A stretch of 64,000 nt of DNA from Phalacrocorax aristotelis (GCF_949628215.1 NC_134288.1:8935682-8999681), one strand, 5' to 3'. Counted from the first letter of the stretch, positions 26,530-39,900 are shown. Numbers and translations: made by a program. The notes: generated by a model from the letters alone, not told the origin.

Positions 26530-26885
26530 CCTGCTCTCTGTTCAATATTTAGTTTTCTGTAAAAGCAGAGTGCAGTAGTCATGGTAATGAAGCGGGCAGG
26601 CCCAGCATCGCTGGCGTGCCATTTATTAAGAGCTGTGCAGTCTCAGGCACTAGGGATGCAGACGCATGCCTCCCTTGAGATCTCTGTGCTAATAAAAAAA
26701 TGAATCCTCACTTACTGATCTCCGTATTTTTAAAGACTGGTTACTCCGTCTTTTCCTTTTTTATTCACTTTTTAAAAAATCTATCTTGCCCTTCAGTGCA
26801 GAATTATCTGTTTAGAGCCATCGTTACTTTAACCACAATTAACTGTCCCACTCCATTAATAAGACTCTAAATGGTGTTAGATCAT
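26530..26885. promoter_or_regulatory. AT-rich island, candidate conserved non-coding element
   Basis: Unique sequence with GCCATTTATTAAGAG, CACAATTAACTG, CTCCATTAATAAGAC and a long T/A-rich core at 26,725-26,785. Confidence 0.4.
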
Positions 26886-28928
26886 GGGAATGGGCCTTCA
26901 CAGCCATCCCGGTGTTTTGCCGGGTCCGATGCCCAGGATTTGTTCTCCCACCAGAGCCAGTGGTCAGCGCTCCCTGTGCCGTCTGCTCCTCCACAGCCGC
27001 TCTGGTCTCAGAGAGCTGCCGAGCCCCACGGCCAGCCAGGCTCTAGGGACAGGCAGGCGCTGGCAGTGCTTCCCTGGCAGGCTGCACGGCTGGGCTGGAG
27101 CTGTTCCCACTCATCGCGACGGGAGTAGAGAGGCTGGGAATTAGGATTTAACAAGAAGAGTGGGTCAAGAGCCTGCCTCGCCTCCCCACATCTTTTCTTT
27201 AGAGCATTTGGTGAACAATGCACACAGAAGGCTTTTTATTTTTGTGTAGAAATGTGTGTCTAATGAATTAGCCATGGATTGGAGCCTAACATGGGTAATT
27301 TACACTGAACATTCGCTCGCTCAGAATCATCCATCAATTTCTTACCACATTAAAACCAATGACCCACCCTGGGAGCGCATGGCTGGTGCTGCACCCCGTG
27401 ACTCCCTCCCAGTGCACCCCTAGGCACAGCATGGCCACACAGTCCCCTCTGCAGAGCAGGGGGCCGGTGTGTCACAGGCTGCAGTTGCTCCCATCCGGCC
27501 CCTGTGTAGCTCCATGGACGATGGGCCATGCTGTGCCTGGGACCCATCAGTACAAGATGGGCCAACACAGGGACAGGCACAGGCTCCCCGTCCTGCAGCC
27601 TCTGGCCATGGGGTGCCAGTGGGGAGCAGGGGGAAGGGGGATTTGCGGCTCCAGCAGTCTGGGAGTGGGGTTGGGCACTGCAGCAGGGTCCTGGGCAGCC
27701 AGCACAGCCCTTGGCACCCACTGCCCAGGCATGGGAGAGGGCCACGGGGTGCTGGCCACGGGAAGCAAAGCCCCTTTCGCGAGGCTGGGCACTATCTGCT
27801 GGGGCTAGCAGGGAGCCCTGCCATGTGCTGAGCTTCCCCCAAAAGCACAGACAGCTTTTCGGCTGGGAGCTGCATCCTCAGCGCAGAGCAGCATGAGCCT
27901 AATTTGCTTGCCAGGGGACCAGCACCAGACCCAGGGGAGAACACTGCCACCAGAAGCCACCGCAGCCGGAGCCGGGCATCTGCAGCAGGGCAGGTGGTAG
28001 GTGGGGGGAGCGCACCCGTGCAGTGCTGTGTGGGGCTGGCATGGGGCTGTGTCCAGGGCGCAGTGGGGCAGCTCACCCCTCCACTTTGCAGCACTGGTCT
28101 CCCTCCTCCCACTGGCCTGCCCGTCGCTGCAGGGACACCCCCAGGGGAAGGATTACATGGGGGAACCGTTGTCGCAGATGTAATTGCTGAAATAACTGCT
28201 GATTGTGGAGTTTGCAGACAAAAAATAGAGTGGTCGGGGTCAGTCATAATTGGTAAATATTTGTCTATCTAATCAAAAGGCCTTTTAATTAACAATTTTG
28301 TTCTTGCAACTGGTTTAATTTTTTTTAAGAACTTCTGCAGGAAGTCAATTAGACCCAACAGATGGTGAAGAACATCCCAGCATCAGCACATCCTGCCATC
28401 TGCCACCGCTGGAGAGTGGGGCAGCCCTGCCAGATTCACGCACCCCATGGCAGCCCCCTCCCTGGGACCGGGCAGCTGTGGAACATTACCTCTACCGTGG
28501 GGCTGCGGGCAGGTGGGTTCCCCTCGACAGGAGCCACATGCAGCCAGTGCCAATGCAGGTGCAGAGGGGAAGCAGAGGAGCCAGGGCTGCCTGAGCCACA
28601 TGCACCAGGGCTTTCAGGGCTGCAGCTCTGCCTGGGGTGCTTTTGCCTCTCCCTGGGCAGCTCTTGCGAGCCCCGGCCTGAGTGAGTGGCAGGAAAGGGC
28701 AGCTCTGTGCTCTGCCATGCCTCAGGGCTGGCTCCCTGGCAGTACCAGCAGCTGGCAGAGCTCGGGGCAGACACCTCTCGCCATGCTGACAGGTACTGCT
28801 CCCTCAGCTGGAGACTGGCCTGGTGCCCTTGCCCTCTCTCCCTGCAGGGCCTCCTGGCACATGGTCCCAGATGGTCTGTTCCTGCAAGGCTGGAGCAGAG
28901 CTGCCTGGCCCTCAGGAGAGAAACACCT

Positions 28929-29000
28929 GCAGGGATGCAGGGCACACGCTGCGCAGGGACACAGGGCACATGCCATGCAGGGACACAAGGCACTGCTGGA
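28929..29000. repeat. 24-bp minisatellite, three copies
   Basis: Imperfect units beginning GCAGGGA(c/t) at 28,929, 28,953 and 28,977, each carrying a GGCAC(a/t) block. Confidence 0.75.
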
Positions 29001-29652
29001 CTGGCTGCAGCCCTGGTGCAACAAGTTCTCCCATCTCCTGAAAGCAGGAGGCCCATCAGGCCTTTGCTCTGCACCCACATCCCCCCTGCCCTCACGCTGC
29101 CCTTCCTTCCCCCTCTGCAGGCAGGGCTGCATCTCCGCAGGTGAGCTGGCAGCACCCGCACCTGCTGCTCTCCACAATCAGGAGATCGTTTTGCACAAGA
29201 GGCATCTGACGTGTCTCTTCCTCAATCAGCTGCTCTTCACACCCAGCTCCGTGCCACTCGCCGCTGATTGCCCTTTGTCTCCTGCAAGGCCATGCTCTGC
29301 GGCGGCGCAGGCAGCAGGCCGTGGTGCTCCCACAGCAGGCACAGCGCTGCTCCCAGAGTGGCTCTGCCCTGCTCTCCCCATGTTCCCGCAGCTCCTGGTG
29401 GCGGAAGATGCTGGTGGTCTCCCACCTCTGGGGGCTTATCCCAATGCGGGCTGGATGGGAGCCCCTGAGACAGGGTCTCTGCCAGGTGCTGCCTTTGGCT
29501 CCACGTGGGTGCTGCTTCTGCCCCAGCCCCTGCCCACAGGAAGGTGGCTGGAGAGCACGCAGCCAGCTGGGTCTCTGGGTCTGTATGGAGACCCAGTGTA
29601 AGTGGCCAGTCCTGCAGCTGGCAGGGCAGGAGGAGACTTTTCCTTTTCAGAC

Positions 29653-29695
29653 AAGATGATCTCCAGAGGTCCCTTCCAACCCCTACCATTCTGTG
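29653..29695 (+). mobile_element. CR1 3' end, very short
   Basis: GATCTCCAGAGGTCCCTTCC followed by AACCCCTACCATTCTGTG is the terminal 40 bp or so of a CR1 element in plus orientation. It is an extreme 5' truncation. Confidence 0.85.
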
Positions 29696-31750
29696 GGCGA
29701 ACAGAGGGCTGGCTGGGTGCAGGGCAGAGCACCCGTGCCCTGGGGCTGAGCTTGCAGCAGGGCAGGAGGGGGCATGGCTGCCCCAAGCATTGCTCCTGAG
29801 CCGTGCCACTGGAATGTGTCCAAGGTGCCAGGGAGCAAAGCACCTAAATCTCTCCTATCAGGCCCTCCAGAGATGTCCCCCTTTATTCACAACTGCTTTT
29901 TAATTGCCTTTTGTCAATTACAGCGAGATGGATAGGGTTCCTCTGGGAGGCAGTAATTAGTGTGGGGATGAATGCCAAGGCAGCCAAGCTCCCTCTTCAC
30001 ACAGCAATGGTGATTTGTAAACCTGTCACCGAGACACTGAACTCGGCTCCCTCTTGCCGCCACATGGCCTCACAGGGGCTGTGGGAGCACCATGCACGGT
30101 GCAGGGAGGCACCCACATCTGCCTGACCCTCCTGGAGTGAGCAGGACCCAGGCACTCATCCCAGCTTCTCCCTGCAAAGAGCCTCACCATACCCCTGTGG
30201 CACACAGGGCCCAGAGCACAGCTCCCCAGATGGGGGGCTCGTCAGCCAGCATCTAGGCAGCACGTACCCTGCCGATGGGGAATGGCCACGCATGCGGGGC
30301 AGGGGGGGTGAGGACTGGGGCACAGCACCAGGGCAGGCAGGGCCTCTATGGACAGCTGTGGAGAAGAGCTGCTCTGGGCAGGCTGAAGTGCAGGAGCCCC
30401 TCTGGACAGGGCACCATTCCCACCAGAAAGAATTAACACTTTACAGTTTCCATCTGGCTGTGGCCAGCCTCCTAATTAGGTATGGTGACAAAGGCAATTA
30501 GTCATCCAGGTTCCCAGTGCGGTGCCTGGGACCTGCAGGGAGCTCTGACCAAGTCATTGCCCTCCGTGCCGCAACTCCAGGCATCCTGCCCACAGATCAG
30601 CCTGCGCGCATGCTCTGCCTGCCACTGCCTGGCCTCCATGGCTGACTGTCCTTGAGCTCAGGATGGTCTCGCTCATGTTGCCAAAATTCGTCCCTCCAGA
30701 CAACCTGGTGAGCCATGGGACAACTTGGGCAGTGGTTGGCTTGGCTGCACCCAGAGCCACAGCCTGCCAGGAGCTTGGTCCTGCTTAGCCCTGTCTCCTC
30801 CTGGCACTCACTGACGTCTTCCACGTGCATGGGCAGCACAGTCCTGGTCCCAGCTCTGCAGGGCTTTGGGCACCAGGGGGATGTGGCCCCTAGTCATGGG
30901 CCATGGCCAGTCTGCAAGGACAAGCCAGCGTGCCAGCCTGGCTTGGCTCGGATGAGCCCAGAGGATGCTGCAGACAGCAGCATCACCTGGCCAGCACTGG
31001 GATGGGTCCAGCCTGTGGCCGTGGTCCCAGCAAGAGGGAGCTGCATGACCCCCGCCATGCTTGGTGGCACCGCAACCACAGTGCTTCAGCCTCAGCAAGT
31101 ACAAGTCACATCCCCAACCCCATCTTCCTGGAGGGATGTCAGGGCAGCATGGATAAGTGTCCTGAAGCTCTTTCAGGTGACAGGTGAAAAGACGGGGGGA
31201 CAGCCGTGAACACTGTCTGCCCCACTGACCATGGAGCTGGGGAGAGCAATGGCAGCTCATGGCACAGCAGAGGCTTCCTGCAGAGGCAGCACAGGACTGG
31301 AGCAGGAGGAGGCGCAGGATGCACGGTACTGACTCTGGGAGGGTGGAGGCCACTGGAAGGTCCAGCTGGGGTGGGGCACAGCTGAGTCCTTCCCACCATG
31401 GGGCTCTGCCCTGCCCCGGCTGCAGCATCAGCCATGCCCGTGCTGGGGATGCCGTTGGCCACCACCTGCTCTCTCCGACTACCCACCCCCCCATCCCTCT
31501 CTGCTTTTGTCTAATTCCCTATGCCCCTTTCCTATTTTTCTTCTTGACAGAAGAAGCAGGCTCGTGCATCTAGAGACTCCACAGCCCTTTCTTGCAGCTG
31601 TGGATTAAATTTCCCGGTGCAGTGTCCGCTGGCCTCTGGCTGAGTCGGTGTGCATGTGTGTCTACCCCATCCCTGGGAGCAGAGTGCAGTCCTGGAAGTG
31701 CTGGGTCCTTGGGAGAGGGTCTGTGCAGAGACACACGGCGATGCCTGACA

Positions 31751-31798
31751 GCTGAGCCGAGCCAAGTCAAGCTGAGCCAAGCTGAGCCAAGCTGAGCC
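31751..31798. repeat. 10-bp minisatellite GCTGAGCCAA
   Basis: About five units; those at 31,771, 31,781 and 31,791 are near-perfect and the first two are diverged. Confidence 0.85.
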
Positions 31799-32000
31799 CT
31801 GCCAGCTCCCTGGGCCATGGCTGTGAGCAAAGAGAAGTAGTAAATCTTGTGTGAGCCCAGCAGCCAAACTCTGCCGAGCATCCCCCAGCTCCTGCTTCCT
31901 TTGCTCTGCTCTGCCCTTGACCCCAGGGAGGGTGCAGTGTGTGGAGGGAGCCTGGCTGCTCTAATTAAACCATGTTTGCAAACTCCCATGGTAAGCATCA

Positions 32001-32014
32001 CTAATTATAATTAG
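32001..32014. promoter_or_regulatory. Perfect 14-bp palindrome CTAATTATAATTAG
   Basis: Contains two opposed TAAT homeodomain cores (TAAT-TATA-ATTA). A second TAATTA occurs about 40 bp upstream (CTCTAATTAAACC). Confidence 0.5.
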
Positions 32015-33949
32015 GGAGAGCAGATCTGCCTTTCCTGCCTCTTGGAGACATGAACAAGCTCCCTGCATGCCGACCAGGCTTGGAGGGCACTGAGGGCTGG
32101 CACGCGGCGCTGCTCGGCCTCCCGTGGGCCAGGCACGTGCCCCAGAACAGCCCCTGTGAGGCAACAGCCCCATCGGGGGCCCTTGGGGCAGGGGGTGCCA
32201 GGTCAGGGTGTCCTGGTGCAGCTGGCATCGACCCCCCCATCTGCGCATGGCGTGACTGCCATCCCGCTCCCTCAGCACACTGGCTTCATGCTTGAACCAT
32301 TGGCCTAACTATTTCAGGTTTTTCCCCATTTTCCTGTATTATTATTTGTCGTTGCTCCTGTTGCAGTTCAGTGACCATGAATTATTGAACGTCTGCTTGC
32401 TCAGTAACTCTTTACTTCCACCTCGGCACACTGCTGCCTCACAGCCTGTGCGGGACAGCCGCCAGCTCCTGCCCCCAGCCTCACCGCCTGCTGCTGCAGG
32501 ACCCCTTGCCGTGCTGAGACATGCGTGGCCAGGCTCCGCTCACTGGCAAGGCTGCGGGCAAGGGGCTGCGCAGGTTCTGGGTCCAGCAAAGTGCCTTTCC
32601 CCACTTCTGGTTCGCTGGCCACAGGGGCTGGGGAAGGCCGGGAGCTGCTCAGCCGTGGGAGCCCCGAGTGAAACAGAGGATGCGCTAGGATGCACTGGGG
32701 GGCCATGCAAGCAGCAGGGGCAGGCGGCTGGAGGTCACTTGTGCCCTGAGGGGGTGTAACCCAGGCCATTAGGTGCACATGGAGCTGATTTAGGGCAGTG
32801 CTGAACTCATCCTTGACAGGTGGTAAGAGGAGAAGGGGTTACTACCTCCCTGCTAGGGAGGGGAGGAAGCTCAGCCTGTTTCTCCAGGGAAGCTAATGGT
32901 GCTCTACAGGCTAGGCAGAATAGGTAGACAAGCATGGAGGGAGGGTACAGATACGGTCTGGCCCTGGGATGTGATGGGTCTGCGCTGCTGCTGAGGACTG
33001 CTGTGGGTGCCTGGACCACCAGCTCCCTGCAGCTGCCTGTGTGTTTGCCGTGCTGATGCCATGTGCTGCAGCTGCCGTACCTGTGCAGGTGCATCTGCTC
33101 TTGCTGGGCTCCAGTTCTGCTTGCTTGGGGCCAGCAGGGCTGGATTCCCCAGGGGCCTTGCAGCACTTACTTTTGCCTCTCCATCCCGTTTCTCCTAGGG
33201 CTGTGCGGTGGAAGGGGCTGGTTGTTGTGGCTGCTGCAAATACAGCACCTCTTGCTGAGCCCCAGAGATCCTAGGTGCTGGGAGGCTCCTTCCCAACAGC
33301 CTTGGTAGCTTGCTCTGGCAGGGGCTTTGCAGCAAGTGCTTGCTGGGCAGCGTGGGCAGGCATGAGGGGAGCTTGCCCAGCATCCTGTCCCCACTCTCAG
33401 GAGCTCTGTGCCCATCAGTGGATAGAAACATGCTGGTGCTTACTGAGCTGCCCCAGTGCTGGTGGCAGGACAGGGCTGGAGCTGGGGCTGCGCTGTGGCA
33501 TTTGCAGGAGTGAGGAGGCTCTTGGCAGGTGATAGTGTCTGGCCAGACCATCAAAACACGGGGAAGGCTCAGGCAGAGCCTTCTGGTGCCCCAGGGCCAT
33601 GGCACCAGTGGCTGGGATGAGCAAGGGTGGCTGTTGCCAATGCCTGGGACGACAGGTCTTTCCTGGGGCATGGGAAACTTCCCTCCCCTGTGCCATGCTC
33701 AGCATGCATTTGCTGGGGGCAGAGGGAAGCCCCTGGGTTTAACAGGCCCCACAAGCAGCCCTGGGTGAGAGGGAGCAAGGACAGGGGTATGCCCAGTGCC
33801 AGTCTGAGCTGTGCCAGTGGGAGCTGGTCCCACCAGCACTGGTGGGGGGCGGGACGTGCTGTGGCTGGAAGCTGGCTGGCACCTCAGCCCTGCAAAGCTG
33901 CTGCTTTCTCCAGGCTGCTTTTGTGCTTAGGGCAGAGCTGAGAAATCTC
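32015..33949. other. Intergenic, no gene seen
   Basis: AT-rich patch at 32,270-32,410, otherwise GC-rich unique sequence. No coding exon recognised. Confidence 0.6.
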
Positions 33950-35290
33950 TACTGGTATTGTGGGATTTCACAGAAGTGAAGAATAAGTCTCTGAACTCCC
34001 TACAGCTGCATTTTTTGAGCACTGCAACACTCTGATACCTCTGAAATGCTATTAAGCACCTGGTGCTGGGTTGTCTTTGCAACTGTGTGTCCTAAATAAA
34101 TCCCTTTCCCATGCTGAGCTGTGCTAATGGCCTATTGTTAAGTGGCCAGCCAACACAGTATAAGATGAAGTCATTATTTTTTTTCCAGTCACTGCAGAAA
34201 AAACCCAAAATCTCTCCAGCATCTTTCTTGTAGGGTGAGACTGAAATGGTGAAGCTGCAAATCCCTGTGCAGTGTAATTGCTCAGCTGTGCCCCCTTGCC
34301 CCTAAGGCATCAGATGTGTGGGGTGCTGGTTGTTTGGGGCCCTCCTCACAGAGCTCATCATGGGAAGTATTTGTTGGTATTGAGCTGGGCCAGGCACCCT
34401 CCGCTGTGGGGCAGGGCAGCCCCTGGCAGTGCCGGGGCACCAGGGCTGGGGAGCAGCATGTGCCCCACTGGCTGCTGGCGGCATCAGCTCTTGTGTCAGG
34501 GTGGGCCAGTGGCACCCACAGGGACTCCCAGCCTCCTTGGGCTGTCCCAGACCCACAGGCGCTGCCAGCCTCCCCTGTTGTGAGCCAGGGTAATCACCGC
34601 CCACTCTGCCAGGACCATGCCTAGCTGGGCATCCTGCGGGGCCAGCAAGCGCCCATCCTTGCCCACATCCATAGCCCACTCCTGCCTTGACCCTGAGCCA
34701 GCAGTGAAGCTCGGTACAGAGCCTCGGCAGCCCGGCATGAGCTGCACCCTGCGCCGGCAGGCTGGGGCCATGCTGCTGGCACATGCTTGACCCTGGCCCT
34801 TTGCACTCACATGTGCAAGGCGCTGCCTCCAGCCTGTGTCCCAGCCTGGCTGCTCTCCAGCACCTGCGCGCTTGTCTATCTGCTGCCGTCTTGCACATAA
34901 GCGGGCTCTCTGGGAGACTCACTCCATTTTTTTCCTTTAACCTTGAAATGCAATTTCCTCCCCAAAATACCCTTTTTCCTGTAAACAACATCTCTTTAGT
35001 GAGATTACAGCAAAAATCCCTGAGCTACTGGGTCTGGGCGCTTTATCACCCGGTGAGCCCCATCCGTCACGGCTGCGCATGTGTTCCCGGTGCCCCGCCC
35101 TTGCCGCCGGGTGATGGTCTTTTCATCATTTTTACAGATTTATTTTACAATAATTTAATTTCATCCTCAGCCCTGGGAAGACGAATTGGCCCCTGATGTG
35201 ACTGGGGATTTGGAGCCAGTCTCATAAATTTGCTGCCGCTACACAAAGCTCTTTCTGGAGTCCCAACCGCAGCCATGAACGAGTCTTTAA
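33950..35290. promoter_or_regulatory. Two AT-rich segments, candidate conserved non-coding elements
   Basis: 33,950-34,270 (GTGCTAATGGCCTATTGTTA, AAGTCATTATTTTTTTTC) and 34,905-35,180 (TTTATTTTACAATAATTTAA) flank a GC-rich centre with no gene. Confidence 0.35.
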
Positions 35291-36704
35291 ACAACAAGGG
35301 ATGGGCTGTAAATCTCACGCAGTGGCAGAGGGGTGCTGCGGTGCCACCACTTCGCCCCAAGCCTTGGCTGGTCTCGGTGGCTCCAGGCGGCTGGCAGGGC
35401 CTGGGCGGGGTGCAGGGCAGGCAGGGCTCCATGGTCTGCCTCAGCAGCTTCCCTGTGGGACTGGGCACTGTTGGTGGCTCCACAGGGAGCCATGCAAGGG
35501 CTCTCACTGCACTGCCAGGACGCAGCCTGCCTGCTTGGGCACCTGCTGCTGGGAGCCCAGGAGCAGCCAGTGCCCAGCACCCACCTCTGCAGCCATCCAG
35601 CTCACTTTCCTGGCTCGGTGGAGCCGGTGCTGTTGGGTATGGGCTTTGGGGTGGTGCTGCAAGCCCTGCTGTGGAGCTGTGCCCACTCCTGCCCGTGCTC
35701 GCTGCATGTGGGACTCGCCGCTCTTTCGTTGTGAGAGGCTTGCCAATGTAATTAAACTCAAGTGACTCCCCTGCCCCCAGGCACAGCCCCTCATTTCCTT
35801 TTGATTTATTATGTCTTCTTAATTTATTTAAATGAGTCTCGGTGTTTGCACAGGCTGGGAGGGTGCTGGCTGGAGCTCTAATTGCTGAAGCGAAGGGAAG
35901 GCAGCAGGAGGGGCTCTGTGGGAGCTCATCCTGGGCTAGGCAGCCATGTCCACCCACCCCTGGGCACAGCTGGGCCTGCAGGGCCGGAGCTGCAGGAAGG
36001 AGCTTCCCTGCCTGCAGCCACTGTACCCCGCAGATGTGCTGCTGAGCGGGGCATGGCTGCCTGCAAGGGTGTGCTCTGTGGGGTAGGGGGGCTGTGGCCG
36101 GACACCCAGCTGGGCCCTGGGCATGGGAAGCACCTTCAGAGCAAAGCTCCCTGTGCTGGAGGGGCCTGCTTGGCTCCTGGTGTTGGGCTGCACCGGTGCC
36201 TGGGGCCTGGGAAAGGCTGAGCAGCTTTTGGGGTCAGTTTAGGGGCATCTCCCTGGGTCACCATAGGGCAGCAGCTCTGGCTCTGAGCTGGCAAAGGCAG
36301 AGGGACAGCAGAGCCTGGGGGGGCACCCCTGCTCAGCCCTGCTCCCAGCATGTGCAGTGGCTGGGGTCCAGCTGGACCTCACTATGGTTTCTGGCTGGCA
36401 TGAGAGGCATGCAGGACCCCGGGAGAGCCTGTGGCACAGCTCCAAGGGGTCAGTCTGTGCTCAAGGCCAGAAGAGGTTCCTCTTCTCTCTGCAGAGCCTC
36501 TCCCTCCCTCCATCCGTTCCTCCTGCCTCCCAATGGGCTCTGCTCCTCTGATTCCCAAAGGACCACCAGGCTGAGCAGGCAGCGTGCCTCCTGCCTGCCC
36601 TGTTCCTGCCCGAGCGCCTGCGTGGTCTCATGCCTGGCTGGGCTGCGTGCCGCCAGCCTTGCCATCCCCAGCCTGTGTTTGCACAGCTGATTGTTCCCGG
36701 CTCA
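35291..36704. other. Intergenic, no gene seen
   Basis: GC-rich except an AT-rich patch at 35,740-35,890 (TTGATTTATTATGTCTTCTT, AATTTATTTAAATGAG). No coding exon recognised. Confidence 0.6.
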
Positions 36705-36906
36705 GCATCCTGCCTTGCACTTGTCCCTGTTGAATTTCATCCTATTTTTTCCAGTCCATTTCTCCAATTTGTCAAGATCATTTTGAATTCTAATCCTGTC
36801 CTCGAAGATACTTGTAGTCCCTCCCAGCTTTGTGTCATCTGCAAATTTAATAAGTGCTTTCTCTATTCCATCATCCAGGTCCTTAATGAAAACATTGAGC
36901 AAACCA
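36705..36906 (-). mobile_element. CR1 LINE fragment covering the RT catalytic box
   Basis: About 200 bp open on the minus strand, encoding NVFIKDLDDGIEKALIKFAD, then DTKLGG, an IFEDRIRIQNDLDKLEKW block and MKFNRDKCKAG. It retains FADD. The sequence after DTKLGG differs from the copy at 17.4 kb, pointing to another, older CR1 subfamily. No CR1 3' end is attached. Confidence 0.85.
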
Positions 36907-39900
36907 GAACCAGGGCAAGCCCTTGGCCATCCAAGCAGTGCCACACTTGCCATGCTTGCTGCCCAGATGTGATGGGAGATGGTGCCAGAGCTTTGCCACG
37001 TTGGTCGGCATCCCCCAGTTCACACGGGACCTCTCTGCTTTGTTGCCCCAGAGCGGTGGTGGGACCACGGTGTGCTGCCAGCTCTGAGGTCCCCAGTCCC
37101 TGCTGGGGGATGGGGGTGCCAGAGCCAGGGTAAGGCTGGGAGGGGGCATAGGTTTGTCTGGAGTAGGACTCCAACTCAAACTGCTGCTGGCTGGTGTGGT
37201 GCCAACGCTTGGGGCCAGCCCATGGGTCTGCATGACATCCCGTGTAGCAGGGAGGCCAGCGTGGCCTTGCCCAGCAGCTGTGTGATAAATGCCACGGGGC
37301 CATGGCCTGCAAACCCCTGCTGCAGCGATGCCAGCGGCGTGAGGAGGGTGTGTGGAGCAGTAGTGAGACACGGCTCTGCCAGTGGCTGCTCCATCCTGGG
37401 CTGGGGCGCAGCACTGACCGCAGTGACAAGTGGGGTGCAGAGGGGAGCAGGTGTTCAGCAGTGGGAGGGCAAGAGCCCCTCACCGAGGTAATTGGTGCGG
37501 GTGTGGGGGCAGCAGAGCAGCCCCTTATGGGGCCATCCTCCCCCCTCATGGCACAGAAGCAGAGGGCAGCAGCCCATGTCCTTTTCTGCCAGGTGCAGGT
37601 TCTCCCCAGCCCTGCAGTCTCCCCGTGCCAAGGCTGCTCCCTTGGGGGCCAGGACTGCTCCTCTGGGCTGCACAGCAGGGACCTGGACCCAGCCCAAAGA
37701 GGAGCCACCCTGTGTGCTCCCCCTCCCAGGCCACCAGCCACCTCTTTTCTTTAATTGATTGTAGAAAGCAATTTACAAAATACAAACTGCTGCCTATGCC
37801 AAGCTCTGTGTGTCCAGACATAGCTTAATTTCACAGTAAAATTTCAAACGCAATGAATGGCTTTTCCCAGCACCAGTCCATGTCCAAGCCAAGAGCTTTG
37901 CTAGCTGCATGGGCTGCGCTGAGCAGCCTAGAAATGGCTCTTGCACTGCCCTGCAGAGCATGCAGCTCCCAGGCCAGCTGTCATGATGGCCGTGGCAGCC
38001 CTGCCAGCGCTCACATGGCTGATGCTGCCTAGGTTGACTTGGCTGTGTGGTACCCACCAGGGCTGCAGCCCAGTCTTCAAAGAGCCATGCACTCTGACTC
38101 TCAGTGCAGTGAGCTGGATGCAGACCTTGCTGCAGGTATCCCATGCAATGCCGCTTCTCTGCATGGCTCTCGGGGAGGTGTCACAGCAGGGCTGGCTGAT
38201 GCTGTGGTGGCAGGGGCTCAGCTGAGAGCTGGTGCTCCTGCTCTGGCTCCTTTCATGTCAGAGTTATAATTTCGTGGTCAGGGTCTAGGAGGCTTGTACA
38301 CACAGATGCATTAGTTCTGCATTTAGTGATACTTGAATAATTGGTGTCACATCAGCTAGATCAGTTCTTGGATGCTGCAGCGATAAGTGCTGTGCAAAAG
38401 CCTCTGGGCTGCAGGATATGAGGAATCCCAATGGTGAGCGAGGCTGGTGGGGTTGGTGGGGATGTTGAGTGCTGAGAGAGCAGCAGGGGTATGCAGTGCA
38501 TTTGTCCTTTGCAGGTGAGTGGCAAGGCCTGGAACTCTTCAGGTGGTTGCTGCCTGGGGCTGCTGTGCTGCATGGGGGTGCAGGTGTGCGCTTGGGGAGG
38601 TTTGCCAATATAGCAAAACTTTGAGCTCCTCAATGACCCAGTTGTCTCATCACAGTGCTCCTCCATGTCAAGCCACTTGCTGGGTACCTAGTTCAGCATC
38701 ATTTGCTGCTTTCCTCATCGCTTTGGGCTGCCATTGCAGCCCATGGGGTGGATTTGCATGCACAGTGGATTCCCTGACACAGTGCTGCCTGCCCTGCCAG
38801 CTAACTGGGAGGAGGCTCAGGTGGGTCTGGGACAGCATGGAGAACCCCAGGGCTCACGTGCCTGCAATACAGATCAGCACTGTCAGTTCTATCCCCACTG
38901 CAGATTGTAGGCAGAGGTAATTTGCAGATGACAAATATCCCCGACAGTAAATATTTTTCCCACCCTCATCTTTCTACAAGCAGATAAGGTGGCAGCACTG
39001 TGGCAATACGGTTGTTGGAAGGAGACAAACTCTTTGGCGGTCTTAAAAGTCTATTGTGTCCCCACAATTATTTATAGATAAACAGAAGAAAGCCAATAAG
39101 CACAGAATGGAGCTGCACAGCTGCATTTGTTATGATCATGATGATGTTATCTCCCTCACACCCACACACACACATCTCCAACGCTTGGAGACTTACTGCT
39201 GGCAAGAATTAAATCCCCACCCCATACGAGGCAGGACAGGCTGGAGGTTTTGCCCTCTCCTTGCTGACTTGCTGCCAGTCTGTTTTCCCTGCCAGTGACC
39301 TAACTGCACAACTCCTCCAGTGGCTTCTCACTCCCAGCTGAGCTGGGGAGCTGCAGGACCCAGAGTGCCGCAGGGTCCTGGTGTCATGGGCACCCTGGGG
39401 CTGCTGCATCTCTGTTCCTGGTGGCAGCAAGATGTGGAGACCAGCTGGCCTTCATCCTGGTAAACCAGCACCCAGGGTGCTGGATGCCTTGTGGTGAGGG
39501 GTGGTCCTGGTGTTGTTTGCAGGGAGTGTGGGACTGGCTGGGTCCTCACCAGCTTGTGCAGCAGGTCTACCGGGTGCAGGTACTCCCCAGCACTGGGAAG
39601 AGCCTGTTGGCTTTCCTTGCTCCGCATGGCCAGGACCTCTTCTCCAAGCCCTCACCACTGCCAGGGACAGAAGTGGGTGTGTTTGGAGGAAACCATGCGA
39701 AGGATCTGGCATTAAACAATGTGGCAGGGAAGAGCAATGGAGATTGCAGCTAATGAGCGTGTTTCTCCAGCCTGTGGAGCAGAGATGCTGGGGAGTGAGA
39801 AACGCTGATTCCAGCATGGGAAGGGGTTGGGAAGTGCCATGCTCTCCCCAGTCACTGAGCATTTGGAAAGGTCTCTGAGCTCTGTGGGAGCCTGCAGAGT

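Larger units (their letters stand above)
26886..31998. other. Intergenic, small AT patches and minisatellites only
   Basis: AT-rich patches near 27,215-27,365, 28,180-28,375 and 29,880-30,010 (last with CAGTAATTAGTG). A 384-codon plus-strand frame (28,447-29,601) overlaps long antisense frames and the 24-bp repeats, and is not credible as a gene. Confidence 0.55.

Noticed and set aside
28447-29601. 384-codon plus-strand frame
   Set aside because: Overlaps long antisense frames and a minisatellite; no family resemblance or splice context.
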